From Brevundimonas sp. UBA7506 (lineage in GTDB: Bacteria > Pseudomonadota > Alphaproteobacteria > Caulobacterales > Caulobacteraceae): a stretch of 64,000 nucleotides of DNA. This document shows, piece by piece, positions 7,516 to 17,456 of this stretch. The notes beneath the pieces are model-generated. The model was not told the DNA's origin, made no database searches, and saw nothing but the letters and a program-made list of their open reading frames with translations. Location: the NCBI RefSeq assembly GCF_002479495.1, contig NZ_DLNQ01000010.1, forward strand, positions 205,458 to 269,457, read 5' to 3'. Numbering within the stretch: the stretch's first letter is position 1; every line of letters begins with the position of its first letter. The translations under genes and the position numbers were made by a program.

Positions 7516-9270
7516 ATGGCTGAGCAAGCGATCGAAGGCGGCGCGACTGACGCCTGGCAGGAAGCCGTCATCGACAAGCTGCCGCCTGCCGAGGCGCTTG
7601 AAGGCGTCGAGCGCGAGGTCATGGAATATGATGTCGTCATCGTCGGCGGCGGCCCCGCCGGCCTGTCCGCCGCCATCCGCCTGAAGCAGCGCGCCGAAAA
7701 GGACGGGAAAGAGATTTCCGTCGCCGTTCTGGAGAAATCCGCCGAGATCGGCGGCCATATCCTGTCGGGCGCCGTGATCGATCCCAAGGCCCTGAACGAG
7801 CTCTTCCCCGACTGGAAGGAGCGCGGCGCGCCGCTGGAGACCCCGGTGACCAAGGACAAGTTCCTGGTGCTCGGTCCGCAGGGCCAGGCCTCGCTACCGA
7901 TGTTCGCCATGCCGCCCTTCATGCACAATCACGGCTGCTACATCGCTTCGCTGGGCAATGTGGCGCGCTGGCTGGGCGAACAGGCCGAGGCCCTGGGCGT
8001 CGAGGTCTATCCCGGCATGGCCGCCAGTCACGTCGTCTGGGATGAGCCGTCGGGCCGGGTGAAGGGCGTCGTCGCCGGCGTCTTCGGCATTGACCGCGAG
8101 GGCAAGCCGACCGGCGACTTCCAGCCCGGTCTGGAACTGCACGGCAAATATGTCTTCATCGCCGAGGGCGTGCGCGGCTCGCTGGCCAAGACCATCATGG
8201 CCCGCCACGACCTGACGGCGAACTCGGACCCGCAGAAGTTCGGCATCGGTCTGAAGGAGCTGTGGCAGATCCCGGCCGAGAAGCACCAGCCGGGTCTGGT
8301 CCAGCACACGACCGGCTGGCCGCTGGACGACAAGACGGGCGGCGGGTCCTTCCTCTATCACTTCGGCGACCGCTACGTGTCGGTCGGCTTCGTGGTGCAC
8401 CTGAACTATCAGAACCCCTATCTGTCGCCCTTCGACGAGTTCCAGCAGTTCAAGCACCACCCGGCCATCGCCGAGCATCTGGAGGGCGGCACGCGCATCT
8501 CCTACGGCGCTCGCGCCATCACCGAGGGCGGCTTCCAGTCGGTGCCCAAGCTGGCCTTCCCCGGCGGCGCCCTGATCGGCTGCTCGGCGGGCTTCGTGAA
8601 CGTGCCGCGCATCAAGGGCAGCCACAACGCCATGAAGACCGGCATGATGGCCGCCGACGCCGCCTATGAGGCCGTGATCGCGGGCCGCGAGGGCGATGTG
8701 CTGGAGGCCTATGAAGAGGCCTACAAGGCGTCGTGGGTCTACAAGGAGCTGGAGGTCGTCCGTAACGCCAAGCCCATGCTGTCCAAGCTGGGCACCATGA
8801 TGGGCGGGGCGGTCAGCATGTTCGACATGTGGGTCAACCACCTGACGGGCGGCTTCTCCTTCTTCGGCACGATGAGGCACACCAAGACGGACGCGGCCTC
8901 GACCGGTCTGGCCAAGGACTTCAAGCCGATCACCTATCCCAAGCCGGACGGCAAGCTGTCGTTCGACAAGCTGTCCAGCGTCTTCATCTCGAACACCAAC
9001 CACGCCGAGGACCAGCCGGCCCACCTCAAGCTGCTGGACCCGTCCGTGCCGATCACCGTCAACCTGCCCAAGTACGGCGAACCGGCGCGGCTCTACTGCC
9101 CGGCGGGCGTCTATGAGGTGCTGACCGACGAGCAGGGCCAGAACCCGCGCTTCCAGATCAACGCCCAGAACTGCGTTCACTGCAAAACCTGTGACATCAA
9201 GGACCCGTCGCAGAACATCGTCTGGACCACGCCCGAAGGCGGCGGCGGCCCCAACTACCCGAACATGTAA
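7516..9270 (+). CDS. Electron transfer flavoprotein-ubiquinone oxidoreductase
   Basis: A 584-residue membrane-associated enzyme that passes electrons from ETF, reduced by acyl-CoA and other dehydrogenases, to ubiquinone. The FAD-binding motif VVIVGGGPAGLSAAIRL lies near residues 40-56. The C-terminal 4Fe-4S domain has Cys528, Cys553, Cys556 and Cys559 (LYCPAG, NCVHCKTC). The length matches ETF-QO of other proteobacteria. I chose the ATG at 7516, which follows CAGGGGAAG, over an in-frame ATG 45 nt earlier. No etfAB genes are nearby in this window. Confidence 0.95.
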   Translation: MAEQAIEGGATDAWQEAVIDKLPPAEALEGVEREVMEYDVVIVGGGPAGLSAAIRLKQRAEKDGKEISVAVLEKSAEIGGHILSGAVIDPKALNELFPDWKERGAPLETPVTKDKFLVLGPQGQASLPMFAMPPFMHNHGCYIASLGNVARWLGEQAEALGVEVYPGMAASHVVWDEPSGRVKGVVAGVFGIDREGKPTGDFQPGLELHGKYVFIAEGVRGSLAKTIMARHDLTANSDPQKFGIGLKELWQIPAEKHQPGLVQHTTGWPLDDKTGGGSFLYHFGDRYVSVGFVVHLNYQNPYLSPFDEFQQFKHHPAIAEHLEGGTRISYGARAITEGGFQSVPKLAFPGGALIGCSAGFVNVPRIKGSHNAMKTGMMAADAAYEAVIAGREGDVLEAYEEAYKASWVYKELEVVRNAKPMLSKLGTMMGGAVSMFDMWVNHLTGGFSFFGTMRHTKTDAASTGLAKDFKPITYPKPDGKLSFDKLSSVFISNTNHAEDQPAHLKLLDPSVPITVNLPKYGEPARLYCPAGVYEVLTDEQGQNPRFQINAQNCVHCKTCDIKDPSQNIVWTTPEGGGGPNYPNM

Positions 9271-9325
9271 GGTCCCAAGGTTTCAGCCTCTTGCGGGCGG
9301 AAGGGAAAGCGTGAAGGGTCCGCCC

Positions 9326-11188
9326 ATGCGCTTTGCCTTCCGCCGCTCCGCCCTGTTCGCCGCCGCCTCGCTGATCGCGCTGGGTCTGGCCGCGCCGTCT
9401 CTGGCTCAGGACGCCCCGCAGACGCCGCCCGCTCAGGACGCGCCCGCCCAGCCGCAGCCTGACGCCGAGCCCGCCGAGACGCCCGACGCCCCGGCGCCCG
9501 CCGACCAGGCGCCCGCCGCGCCCGAGATCGTCCCGATTCCGGCGGTCTGGGCGCCGGTTCCCACAGATGCGGAACAGCACAGCGCCTATGGCCTCTATCT
9601 GGCCGGTCGCAACGCCCTGGTCAGCGGCGAGAGCGCGGCCGGCGCTGACTACCTGGCCCGGGTCGAGGCCCTGACCCCCGAACAGCCGCGCGTGCGCGAA
9701 CAGGCCTTCACCGCCGCCCTGCTCGCCGGCGACCTCGATGTGGCGGGGCGGATCTCACCCAACGGCGAAGGGGTTTCCCCCGTCATCGTCGAGGCCGGAC
9801 GACTGGTCTCGGGCGTTCAGGCCTTCGTGGCAGGCGATGTTCGCCGCGCCGACGCCCTCTTCAAGGCCGCGCCTATCGGTTCGCCGCATGATCGCGCCGG
9901 ATTCTATGTCCAGGCCTGGATCGCCGCCGCCGCAGGCGACTGGGACCGGGCCCTGGCCGCGCCGCCGACGAGCTGGGATCCGGTCAGCATCCTGGTGGCG
10001 CGCGGCAACCGGGCCCGGCTGCTGGAGATCCGTCGTCGCTACGATGAGGCCGACGCCGAATGGCGCGACCTGACCAGCCACGCCGTCGCTTCGTCCCTGT
10101 TCCGTCTGCCCTATGGCGAGTTCCTGGAGCGGCGCGGCAAGCGCGACGGGGCCCTGGCTCAGTACGACGCCGCCATCGCCGGCGGGGCCAGCGACCGGGC
10201 CACGCGTCAGGCCCATGCCCGCGTGACGGCCAGGGGCCGAGCGCCGGCCCTGCTGACCTATCGTCAGGGCGCCGCCCTGGCGCTGAAGACGGCGGCGGAT
10301 CAGGCCATCGCCCAGCGCGCCCTGGAGTTCGGCGCCGTCTATCTGCGCCTGGCCCTGAACCTGTCGCCCGACGACCCGACGCGCTTCATGATCGGTCAGA
10401 CCCTGCAACAGGCCGAACTGGAGCCCGCAGCGCGCGTCGCCCTTGCCCAGGTCAGTGAGCGTGATCCTGAAATTTTCGCCGCCGCGCGGGTGCAGAGCGC
10501 GCTCAGCTTTGAAAAGGACGGTCAGTCCGAGGCGGCGCTGGCGGAGTTGAATCGCGCCGTCGCCGCCCGCCCGGCGGATGCCGCGGTCGCCTACCTGCTG
10601 GCGGGCCAACTGGTCCAGATGAAGCGGTTTGAAGAAGCCCTGACAGTGCTGAACGGCCCTCTTCTGAACACGGCGCAGCAGGGTTTCGAGGTCAACTTCC
10701 TGCGGGGCGCCGCCTATGAGGCGCTGAACCGCAAGCCGGAGGCTGAGGCCGAGCTGTGGGCCGCCTTGCAGAAGCAGCCCAACAACCCGACCGTGCTGAA
10801 CTACCTCGGCTACCTGTGGGTCGATGGCGGAACCCGGGTGGAGCAAGGGGCCGAAATGATCGCCCGCGCCTTCGCCGCCGATCCGTCGGACGGCAACATC
10901 CAGGACTCGCTCGGCTGGGCCCAATATCGCCGGGGGCAGTTCGAGGTCGCGGTCGAGACCCTGGAACAGGCCGTGGCCAAGGAGCCCGCCAATGCCGAGA
11001 TCAACGACCACCTGGGCGACGCCTACTGGGCCGTGGGCCGCCAGCGCGAGGCAGGCTTTCAGTGGAACCGGGTGCTGACCCTGGAGGTCGACGCCGAGCG
11101 CAAGGCCGAGGTCGAGGCCAAGCTGCGCGACAAGCTGGGTCAGGATCCCACCGGCGACAAGGGCGCGGGCCTGGGCGCCGAGAGCTGA
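9326..11188 (+). CDS. Exported tetratricopeptide-repeat protein
   Basis: A 620-residue protein with a Sec signal (residues 1-27, ending SLAQ/D) and then a Pro/Ala/Asp-rich linker (about 28-70). The remainder is a superhelix of TPR-like repeats, clearest at SALSFEKDGQSEAALAELNRAV, YLGYLWVDGGTRVEQGAEMIARAF and SLGWAQYRRGQFEVAVETLEQAV. There is no lipobox. Such proteins are scaffolds; the partner is unknown. It ends 4 bp before ispE, so the two are probably one transcript. In-frame codons upstream of 9326 overlap the ETF-QO gene and lack signal-peptide character, which supports this start. Confidence 0.8.
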   Translation: MRFAFRRSALFAAASLIALGLAAPSLAQDAPQTPPAQDAPAQPQPDAEPAETPDAPAPADQAPAAPEIVPIPAVWAPVPTDAEQHSAYGLYLAGRNALVSGESAAGADYLARVEALTPEQPRVREQAFTAALLAGDLDVAGRISPNGEGVSPVIVEAGRLVSGVQAFVAGDVRRADALFKAAPIGSPHDRAGFYVQAWIAAAAGDWDRALAAPPTSWDPVSILVARGNRARLLEIRRRYDEADAEWRDLTSHAVASSLFRLPYGEFLERRGKRDGALAQYDAAIAGGASDRATRQAHARVTARGRAPALLTYRQGAALALKTAADQAIAQRALEFGAVYLRLALNLSPDDPTRFMIGQTLQQAELEPAARVALAQVSERDPEIFAAARVQSALSFEKDGQSEAALAELNRAVAARPADAAVAYLLAGQLVQMKRFEEALTVLNGPLLNTAQQGFEVNFLRGAAYEALNRKPEAEAELWAALQKQPNNPTVLNYLGYLWVDGGTRVEQGAEMIARAFAADPSDGNIQDSLGWAQYRRGQFEVAVETLEQAVAKEPANAEINDHLGDAYWAVGRQREAGFQWNRVLTLEVDAERKAEVEAKLRDKLGQDPTGDKGAGLGAES

Positions 11189-11192
11189 CGGC

Positions 11193-12065
11193 GTGATCCT
11201 CAGCGGCCTGGCTCCGGCCAAGATCAATCTGTTCCTGCACGTCGGGCCGGTGGCGGCTGACGGCTATCACCCCCTGGCCAGTCTGGTGGCCTTCGCCGAT
11301 GTTGGCGACGTGGTGACGGTCGCGCGGGCCGAGGCCCTGTCCCTGAGCGTGACCGGCCCGTTCGGCGCGGCGTTGGCGGGCGAAGGCGACAACCTGATTC
11401 TGCGTGGCTTGCGCGCGCTGGGCGAGGCCGCCGGGATCGGCGCGCCGACGGTGGCTGTAAGCCTGGAAAAGAAGTTGCCCATTGCAGCGGGTCTGGGCGG
11501 CGGCTCGGCCGACGCGGGGACCGCCATCCGGCTGGCGGCGCGGCTTCTGAACCTGAATCTGGACGAAGCGGCGCTGGAGGCCGTCGCGGGCGTGGTCGGG
11601 GCGGACGGCCCCATGTGCCTGCGCGCCCGTCCGGCCTGGGCGACGGGCCGAGGCGATGATCTGAACGATGAGCCGCGCCTGCCGCTGCTGCACGCGGTCC
11701 TGCTGAACCCCGGCCTGCCGTCCCCGACCGGGGCGGTCTACCGCGCCTATGACGATGCGCCCGCTGGCGGCGCCGACTGCCCGGACGCTCCGAGCGACTG
11801 GTCGCCCGCCGCCGTGACCGACTGGCTGAAGGGCCAGCGCAACGATCTGGAAGCCCCTGCCCTGCGCGTGACCCCCGGCATAGCCGAGGCTTTGAGCGCC
11901 ATGCGCGCCGCGCCCCGCTGCCGCTTGACGCGGATGTCCGGCTCGGGCGCGACGGTTTTCGGCCTGTTCGATGAGGCGGCGGCGGCGAAGGCGGCGGCGG
12001 CTGCGCTGCAACGCCCCGGCTGGTGGGTGCGATCCTGCCTGTTGGGAAATCCCGCGTCCGGTTGA
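11193..12065 (+). CDS. ispE: 4-diphosphocytidyl-2-C-methyl-D-erythritol kinase
   Basis: A 290-residue GHMP-family kinase that phosphorylates CDP-ME in the MEP isoprenoid pathway. APAKINLFLHVG is at residues 7-18 with the conserved Lys. The ATP-binding glycine-rich loop is PIAAGLGGGSADAG near 97-110. SGSGATVFGLF is the C-terminal GHMP motif. The start is a GTG 4 nt after the TPR gene stop; no ATG exists upstream in frame without entering that gene. Confidence 0.95.
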   Translation: MILSGLAPAKINLFLHVGPVAADGYHPLASLVAFADVGDVVTVARAEALSLSVTGPFGAALAGEGDNLILRGLRALGEAAGIGAPTVAVSLEKKLPIAAGLGGGSADAGTAIRLAARLLNLNLDEAALEAVAGVVGADGPMCLRARPAWATGRGDDLNDEPRLPLLHAVLLNPGLPSPTGAVYRAYDDAPAGGADCPDAPSDWSPAAVTDWLKGQRNDLEAPALRVTPGIAEALSAMRAAPRCRLTRMSGSGATVFGLFDEAAAAKAAAAALQRPGWWVRSCLLGNPASG

Positions 12066-12126
12066 GTTTCCGGCTCGCGCGCCCTAGGGTCCGCGCTCAA
12101 ATTTTGCGCTGCGAAAACGAGCCGTC

Positions 12127-13014
12127 GTGACGACCGAACCCCTATCCTTCCAGGACCTGATCCTGACCCTGCACAAATACTGGGGCGACCAGGGCTGCGC
12201 CATTCTGCAGCCCTATGACATCGAGGTCGGCGCCGGCACGCTCCACCCTGCGACCGTCCTGCGCGCGCTCGGCCCCAAGCCGTGGAAGGCCGCCTATGTC
12301 CAGCCCTCGCGCCGCCCCGGCGACGGCCGCTATGGCGAGAACCCCAACCGGCTGCAGCACTATTATCAGTATCAGGTCATCCTGAAGCCGAACCCGGACA
12401 ACCTTCAGGAACTGTATCTCGGCTCGCTGGCCGCCATCGGCATCGACCCCAAGCTGCACGACATCCGCTTCGTCGAGGACGACTGGGAAAACCCCACCGT
12501 CGGCGCCTGGGGCCTGGGCTGGGAGGTCTGGTGCGACGGCATGGAGGTAACCCAGTTCACCTATTTCCAGGGCGTCGGCGGCATCGAGGTCGACGTGGTC
12601 TCGGGCGAGCTGACCTACGGGTTGGAGCGTCTGGCCATGTATGTTCAGGGCGTCGACAACGTCTATGATCTGAAGTTCAACAAGGAAGGCCTGACCTACG
12701 GCGAGGTCTTCCTCGAGAACGAGCGCCAGCAGTCCGAAGCCAACTTCCACGGCTATGACGTCGCCGCTCTGAAGCGCCGCTTCGAGGACATGGAGCGCGA
12801 GGCCGCCCACTTCCTGACGCTGAAGGGACCGCAGGGCCAGCCGCTGGTCCTGCCCGCCTATGATCAGGTGCTGAAGGCTTCGCACCTGTTCAACCTGATG
12901 GACGCCCGCGGCGCCATCGCCGTCGCCGAACGCCAGAGCTACATCGGCCGCATCCGCGACCTGTGCAAAGCCTGCGCTCTCGCTCAAGTCGAGCATGAGA
13001 AGGCGACGTCGTGA
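12127..13014 (+). CDS. glyQ: Glycyl-tRNA synthetase alpha subunit
   Basis: A 295-residue catalytic subunit of the bacterial alpha2beta2 glycyl-tRNA synthetase. The sequence from [24 protein letters not shown] through [30 protein letters not shown] and GEVFLEN is diagnostic. GTG start at 12127 with only a weak Shine-Dalgarno. The beta subunit gene glyS follows after 153 bp that contain a palindromic repeat rather than the usual tight overlap. Confidence 0.97.
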   Translation: MTTEPLSFQDLILTLHKYWGDQGCAILQPYDIEVGAGTLHPATVLRALGPKPWKAAYVQPSRRPGDGRYGENPNRLQHYYQYQVILKPNPDNLQELYLGSLAAIGIDPKLHDIRFVEDDWENPTVGAWGLGWEVWCDGMEVTQFTYFQGVGGIEVDVVSGELTYGLERLAMYVQGVDNVYDLKFNKEGLTYGEVFLENERQQSEANFHGYDVAALKRRFEDMEREAAHFLTLKGPQGQPLVLPAYDQVLKASHLFNLMDARGAIAVAERQSYIGRIRDLCKACALAQVEHEKATS

Positions 13015-13024
13015 GCCTCTCCCT

Positions 13025-13158
13025 GCCGTCATTCCGGGGCGGCGCAGCCGAACCCGGAACCCAGGCGCCGGCGCTCCGCACGGCCCTTTCCGCTTTGAAC
13101 TCCGCCGTCTGGGTCCCCGGATCGGCGTCGCTCCGCGACTTGTCCGAGGATGACGGAA
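13025..13158. repeat. Palindromic intergenic element between glyQ and glyS
   Basis: A roughly 130-bp element bounded by inverted ends, CCGTCATTCC at the left and GGATGACGG at the right, with further complementary arms (AACCCGGAACCCAG against CTGGGTCCCCGG). It matches the style of short palindromic repeats found between and within genes of alphaproteobacteria. Its right end reaches the first possible glyS ATG at 13150, which argues for glyS starting at 13168 outside the element. Confidence 0.6.
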
Positions 13159-13167
13159 TTTAATCGA

Positions 13168-15237
13168 ATGCCCCAGCTTCTCCTCGAAATCTTCTCGGAA
13201 GAAATCCCCGCCCGCATGCAGCAGGGCGCCGCGCGCGACCTGGAACGCATGGTCTCCGAGCGTCTGAAGGCCGCCGGTCTGACCTGGGAGGCGCTGAACG
13301 TTTTCGCCGGTCCGCGCCGCCTGACCCTGGTGATCGACGGCCTGCCCGCCGCCACGCCCGACCGCAACGAAGAGGTCAAGGGACCCAAGACCTCGGCCCC
13401 CGCTCAGGCGCTGGAAGGCTTCCTGCGCAAGACCGGCCTGACCCAGGACCAACTGGTCGAGCGCGACGGCGTCTGGTTCGCCGAAATCAGCAGCAAGGGC
13501 CGTCAGACGACCGAGGTCTTCGCCGAGGCGGTGGATCATATCGTCCGTAGCTTCCCCTGGCCCAAGTCGATGCGCTGGGGCGCGGGAAGCCTGCGCTGGG
13601 TGCGCCCGATCAAGCGCATCATCGCCCTGTTCGATGGGGCGGTGGTCCCGTTCGAGATCGACGGCATCCCATCGGGCGACGTGACCGAGGGCCATCGCTT
13701 CCTTGGCTCGGGCAAGCCGTTCGCGGTCAAGGACTTCGCCGACTACCGCGCCAAACTGGAAAAGGACTTCGTCCTGCTGGACGTGGCCGACCGCAAGCTG
13801 CGCATCCTTGAAGCCGCCAAGGCCGCCTGCGCCGCGCGCGGTCTGGCCCTGGTCGATGACGACGGCCTGCTGGACGAGGTGGCCGGTCTGGCCGAATGGC
13901 CGACGCCGATCCTGGGCGACATGGACCCGCAGTTCCTGTCCCTGCCGCCCGAAGTGGTCCGCCTGTCGATGAAGGTGCACCAGAAGTACTTCGCCGTGCG
14001 CGACCCGTCGAAAGACGGTCTCGCCCCCAACTTCCTCGTCGTCGCCAACGTCGAGGCGACGGACGGCGGCAAGGCTCTGGCCGCCGGCAACAGCCGCGTC
14101 CTGTCGGCCCGCCTGAACGACGCCCGCTTCTTCTGGGACGAGGACCAGAAGGTCGGCTTCGACGCCTGGAACGACAAGCTGAAGGGCGTGACCTTCCACG
14201 CCAAGCTGGGCACGCTGTCGGAACGCGTTGACCGCATCGCCGCTCTGGCGCGCGAGATCGCCCCCCTGGTCGGCGCCGACGCGGATCAGGCCGAACAGGC
14301 CGCGCGCCTGTCCAAGGCTGATCTGGCCAGCGGCATGGTCAGCGAGTTCCCGGAACTGCAGGGGATCATGGGCGGCTACTACGCCCGTCTGGCCGGCTAC
14401 CCCGACGCCGTCGCTGACGCCGTGCGCGACCACTACAAGCCGCAAGGGCCGGGCGACAGCGTCCCGACCGCCCCGGTCACGGTCGCCGTCGCCATCGCCG
14501 AGAAACTGGACACCCTGGTCGGCTTCTTCGCCATCGACGAAAAGCCCACCGGCTCCCGCGACCCCTACGCCCTGCGCCGCGCGGCGCTGGGCGTGATCCG
14601 GTTGGTGCTGGAAAATGACGCCCGCATCGGCCTTCGCGGCGACGCCTTCTCGGCGGCCATGGCGGCCTTGGAGAAGGGCAATGTTCAGCGTGCTGTCGAT
14701 AAGCTCGCGGTCGAAACTGAACTCAGCGCCTTCTTCGCCGACCGCCTGACCGTCCTGCTGCGCGATCAGGGCCAACGCCACGACCTCGTGGCGGCCGTCT
14801 TCGCTCTGGGCGACGACGATCTGGTGCGGATCGTGCGTCGGGTGGAGGCGCTGGCCGCCTTCCTCGCCACGGACGACGGAGCCAACCTGCTGGCCGGCTA
14901 CAAGCGGGCGTCCAACATCCTCAAGGCCGAGGAGAAGAAAGGCCAGCTGCCGCAGGGCGCGGTCGCCACCGGCCTGGCTGACCAGCCGGCGGAAGAAGCC
15001 GCCCTGGCCTTCGCCGCCGCCGCCGCCGCGACCGCCGTGGACGCCGCCCTGGAGACCGAAGACTTCGCCGCCGCCATGACGGCGCTCGCCGCCCTGCGCG
15101 GCCCGGTCGACGCCTTCTTCACCGCCGTCATGGTCAACTCCGACGTGGCCGAGGAGCGGGACAACCGCCTGAAGCTGCTGGGCCAGGTGCGCGACGTCAT
15201 GGGCCGGGTCGCCGACTTCGGCCAGATCGCGGGCTAA
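13168..15237 (+). CDS. glyS: Glycyl-tRNA synthetase beta subunit
   Basis: A 689-residue tRNA-binding subunit of the heterotetrameric glycyl-tRNA synthetase. It opens with the canonical PQLLLEIFSEEIPARMQ. FAGPRRLTL, MRWGAGSLRWVRPI, and an HD-type region with EFPELQGIMGGYYA and DPYALRRAALGVIR are typical. An ATG at 13150 would add six residues encoded by the palindromic repeat; homologues begin at the MPQLLLE methionine (13168). A strong terminator follows. Confidence 0.96.
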   Translation: MPQLLLEIFSEEIPARMQQGAARDLERMVSERLKAAGLTWEALNVFAGPRRLTLVIDGLPAATPDRNEEVKGPKTSAPAQALEGFLRKTGLTQDQLVERDGVWFAEISSKGRQTTEVFAEAVDHIVRSFPWPKSMRWGAGSLRWVRPIKRIIALFDGAVVPFEIDGIPSGDVTEGHRFLGSGKPFAVKDFADYRAKLEKDFVLLDVADRKLRILEAAKAACAARGLALVDDDGLLDEVAGLAEWPTPILGDMDPQFLSLPPEVVRLSMKVHQKYFAVRDPSKDGLAPNFLVVANVEATDGGKALAAGNSRVLSARLNDARFFWDEDQKVGFDAWNDKLKGVTFHAKLGTLSERVDRIAALAREIAPLVGADADQAEQAARLSKADLASGMVSEFPELQGIMGGYYARLAGYPDAVADAVRDHYKPQGPGDSVPTAPVTVAVAIAEKLDTLVGFFAIDEKPTGSRDPYALRRAALGVIRLVLENDARIGLRGDAFSAAMAALEKGNVQRAVDKLAVETELSAFFADRLTVLLRDQGQRHDLVAAVFALGDDDLVRIVRRVEALAAFLATDDGANLLAGYKRASNILKAEEKKGQLPQGAVATGLADQPAEEAALAFAAAAAATAVDAALETEDFAAAMTALAALRGPVDAFFTAVMVNSDVAEERDNRLKLLGQVRDVMGRVADFGQIAG

Positions 15238-15260
15238 GGCGCCCGGTTCCACTGTTCACG

Positions 15261-15296
15261 AAGGGCTGCGGGACACGACGTCCTGCAGCCCTTTTT
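15261..15296 (+). terminator. Rho-independent terminator after glyS
   Basis: GGGCTGCGGGAC pairs with GTCCTGCAGCCC around an ACGAC loop, followed directly by TTTTT. It closes the glyQ-glyS transcript. Confidence 0.85.
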
Positions 15297-15420
15297 GATG
15301 CCTGCAGCCCCTTCATCCGCCCGCTTCGGGACCGTCCCGGCGGGGTAAGCGCGATCTTTAAGCGATGACGCGCGTCGCAAACCTTGACTCCCCGCCCCTC
15401 TGGACCGACACGACGCGTCC

Positions 15421-16722
15421 ATGATCACGCGCTATACCCGCCCCGAAGCCGTCGCCATCTGGTCGCAAGAGACCAAGTACAAGATCTGGTTCGAGATCGA
15501 GGCCCACGCCGCCACCAAGATGGCGGAACTGGGCGTGATCCCGAAGGAATCGGCCGAGGCCATCTGGGCCAAGGGCAAGGACGCGACCTTCGACGCCGAC
15601 CGCATCGACGAGATCGAGCGCACCACCAAGCACGACGTCATCGCCTTCCTGACCCATGTGTCGGAAATCGTCGGCGAGGAAGCCCGCTTCCTGCACCAGG
15701 GCATGACCTCCTCGGACGTGCTGGACACCTGCTTTGCGGTGCAACTGGCCCGCTCGACCGACCTGCTGCTGAGCGGCGTCGACCGGGTTCTGGCCGCGCT
15801 GGAAGTCCGCGCCAAGGAACACAAATACACCCCGACCGTGGGCCGTTCGCACGGCATCCACGCCGAGCCGGTGACCTTCGGCCTGAAGCTGGCCGGCTAT
15901 CACGCCGAGTTCCAGCGGGCGAAACGCCGCCTGATCACGGCGCGCGAGGAGATCGCCACCTGCGCCATCTCGGGCGCCGTCGGCACCTTCGCCAATGTCG
16001 ATCCGGCCGTTGAACAATACGTCGCCGACCAGATGGGCCTGGCCGTCGAGCCCGTCTCGACCCAGGTCATCCCGCGCGACCGTCACGCCGCCTACTTCGC
16101 CGCCCTGGGCGTCGTCGCCTCCTCGGTCGAGCGTCTGGCCGTCGAGATCCGCCACCTGCAGCGCACGGAAGTCCTCGAAGCCGAGGAGTTCTTCGACAAG
16201 GGTCAGAAGGGCTCGTCGGCCATGCCGCACAAGCGCAACCCGATCCTGACCGAGAACCTGACCGGTCTGGCCCGTCTGGTCCGCTCGGCCGTCACCCCGG
16301 CGATGGAGAACGTCGCCCTGTGGCACGAGCGGGACATCAGCCACTCCTCGGTCGAGCGCGGCATCGGCCCGGACGCCACCATCCACCTGGACTTCGCCCT
16401 GCACCGTCTGGCGGGCGTGATCGAGCGTCTGAACATCTATCCCGAGAACATGCAGAAGAACCTCGACCGCCTGGGCGGCCTGGTCTTCTCGCAACGGGTC
16501 ATGCTGGCCCTGACCCAGGAAGGCGTCTCGCGCGAGGACGCCTATGCGGCGGTTCAGGAGAACGCCATGAAGGTCTGGCGCGGCGAAGGCCGCTTCATCG
16601 ACTTCCTCAAGGCCGACACCCGCGTCACCCTGCCCCACGACCAGCTCGAGGGCCTGTTCGACCTCGGCTACCACACCAAGAACGTCGATGTGGTCTTCAA
16701 GCGGGTGTTCGGCGAGGGCTGA
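15421..16722 (+). CDS. purB: Adenylosuccinate lyase
   Basis: A 433-residue enzyme that cleaves SAICAR and adenylosuccinate with release of fumarate, acting twice in purine synthesis. The superfamily signature GSSAMPHKRNP is present, as are MTSSDVLDTC and VGRSHGIHAEP with the catalytic histidine. ATG at 15421 is the first start. A TTGACT at about 15382 may be part of the promoter. Its stop overlaps the start of the next gene (TGATG), so it heads an operon with the 2OG oxygenase, the deoxyinosine glycosylase and probably purU. Confidence 0.97.
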   Translation: MITRYTRPEAVAIWSQETKYKIWFEIEAHAATKMAELGVIPKESAEAIWAKGKDATFDADRIDEIERTTKHDVIAFLTHVSEIVGEEARFLHQGMTSSDVLDTCFAVQLARSTDLLLSGVDRVLAALEVRAKEHKYTPTVGRSHGIHAEPVTFGLKLAGYHAEFQRAKRRLITAREEIATCAISGAVGTFANVDPAVEQYVADQMGLAVEPVSTQVIPRDRHAAYFAALGVVASSVERLAVEIRHLQRTEVLEAEEFFDKGQKGSSAMPHKRNPILTENLTGLARLVRSAVTPAMENVALWHERDISHSSVERGIGPDATIHLDFALHRLAGVIERLNIYPENMQKNLDRLGGLVFSQRVMLALTQEGVSREDAYAAVQENAMKVWRGEGRFIDFLKADTRVTLPHDQLEGLFDLGYHTKNVDVVFKRVFGEG

Positions 16723-17456
16723 TGAGCAGCGAGCCGCGCCTTCGCATCAACCCCGCGATAGACCTTCGCCAGGCGGCGGAGACCTTTCGGCGGGACGGGC
16801 TGGTCCAGATCAGCGACATCTTCGAACCGGATGTCGCTGAGTACCTGACCAATCTGGCGGAGACGCGCATCGACTGGGACCTCGCCTTTCAGGGTGAGGA
16901 CGGCCGCCCGGCGGTTGTGGACCTGAAGCAGATTCGGTCGGGCGACGAAGCGGACGTCCGCCGCCGGCTGCACGCCATGACGGCGCGCGCCGGCGAAGGC
17001 TATGGCTTCCTCTACCTCGCCTACCCCCTCATCTCGGCCTATCTCGCGGGCCGGGATCCCGGCCACCCGATCCACCGCCTGACCGAGTTCCTGAATGACG
17101 AGTTCGTGCGTCTGGGGGCCGCGATCAGCGGGCGAACCGACATCGTCAAGGCGGACGGCCAGCTGACGCAGTATCGCCCCGGCGACTTCATCGGCCTGCA
17201 CAACGACATCGGCTCGGAAAAGAGCGACCGTTTGATCGCCTACACCCTGGGCCTGACACGGCGCTGGCGGCCGGACTGGGGCGGGCAGTTGCTGTTCCAC
17301 GACGACGCCGGGGACGTGACCCGCGGATATGCGCCGCGCTGGAACACCCTGACCCTGTTCTCGGTGCCGCGGTATCACTCGGTCGCCCCGGTCGCGGTCT
17401 ATGCCCAGGCCCCGCGCCTGTCCGTCGTCGGCTGGCTGAGAAATGCAGGCGGCTGA
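16722..17456 (+). CDS. 2-oxoglutarate/Fe(II)-dependent oxygenase (prolyl-hydroxylase-like)
   Basis: A 244-residue dioxygenase of the 2OG-Fe(II) family resembling prolyl 4-hydroxylase/SM-20-like proteins. Iron ligands are in the HND motif of IGLHNDIGSE and the distal histidine in VPRYHSVAPV. The 2OG-binding arginine is in PRLSVVGWLR near the C terminus. The target is unknown. Its start overlaps the purB stop and its end overlaps the next gene by 14 nt, which implies translational coupling within the purB operon. Confidence 0.85.
   Translation: MSSEPRLRINPAIDLRQAAETFRRDGLVQISDIFEPDVAEYLTNLAETRIDWDLAFQGEDGRPAVVDLKQIRSGDEADVRRRLHAMTARAGEGYGFLYLAYPLISAYLAGRDPGHPIHRLTEFLNDEFVRLGAAISGRTDIVKADGQLTQYRPGDFIGLHNDIGSEKSDRLIAYTLGLTRRWRPDWGGQLLFHDDAGDVTRGYAPRWNTLTLFSVPRYHSVAPVAVYAQAPRLSVVGWLRNAGG

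Noticed and set aside
12142..15252. Very long open frame on the minus strand across glyQ and glyS (about 1036 codons)
   Set aside because: It is the high-GC shadow of the glyQS genes; its composition is repetitive and no domain is recognisable.
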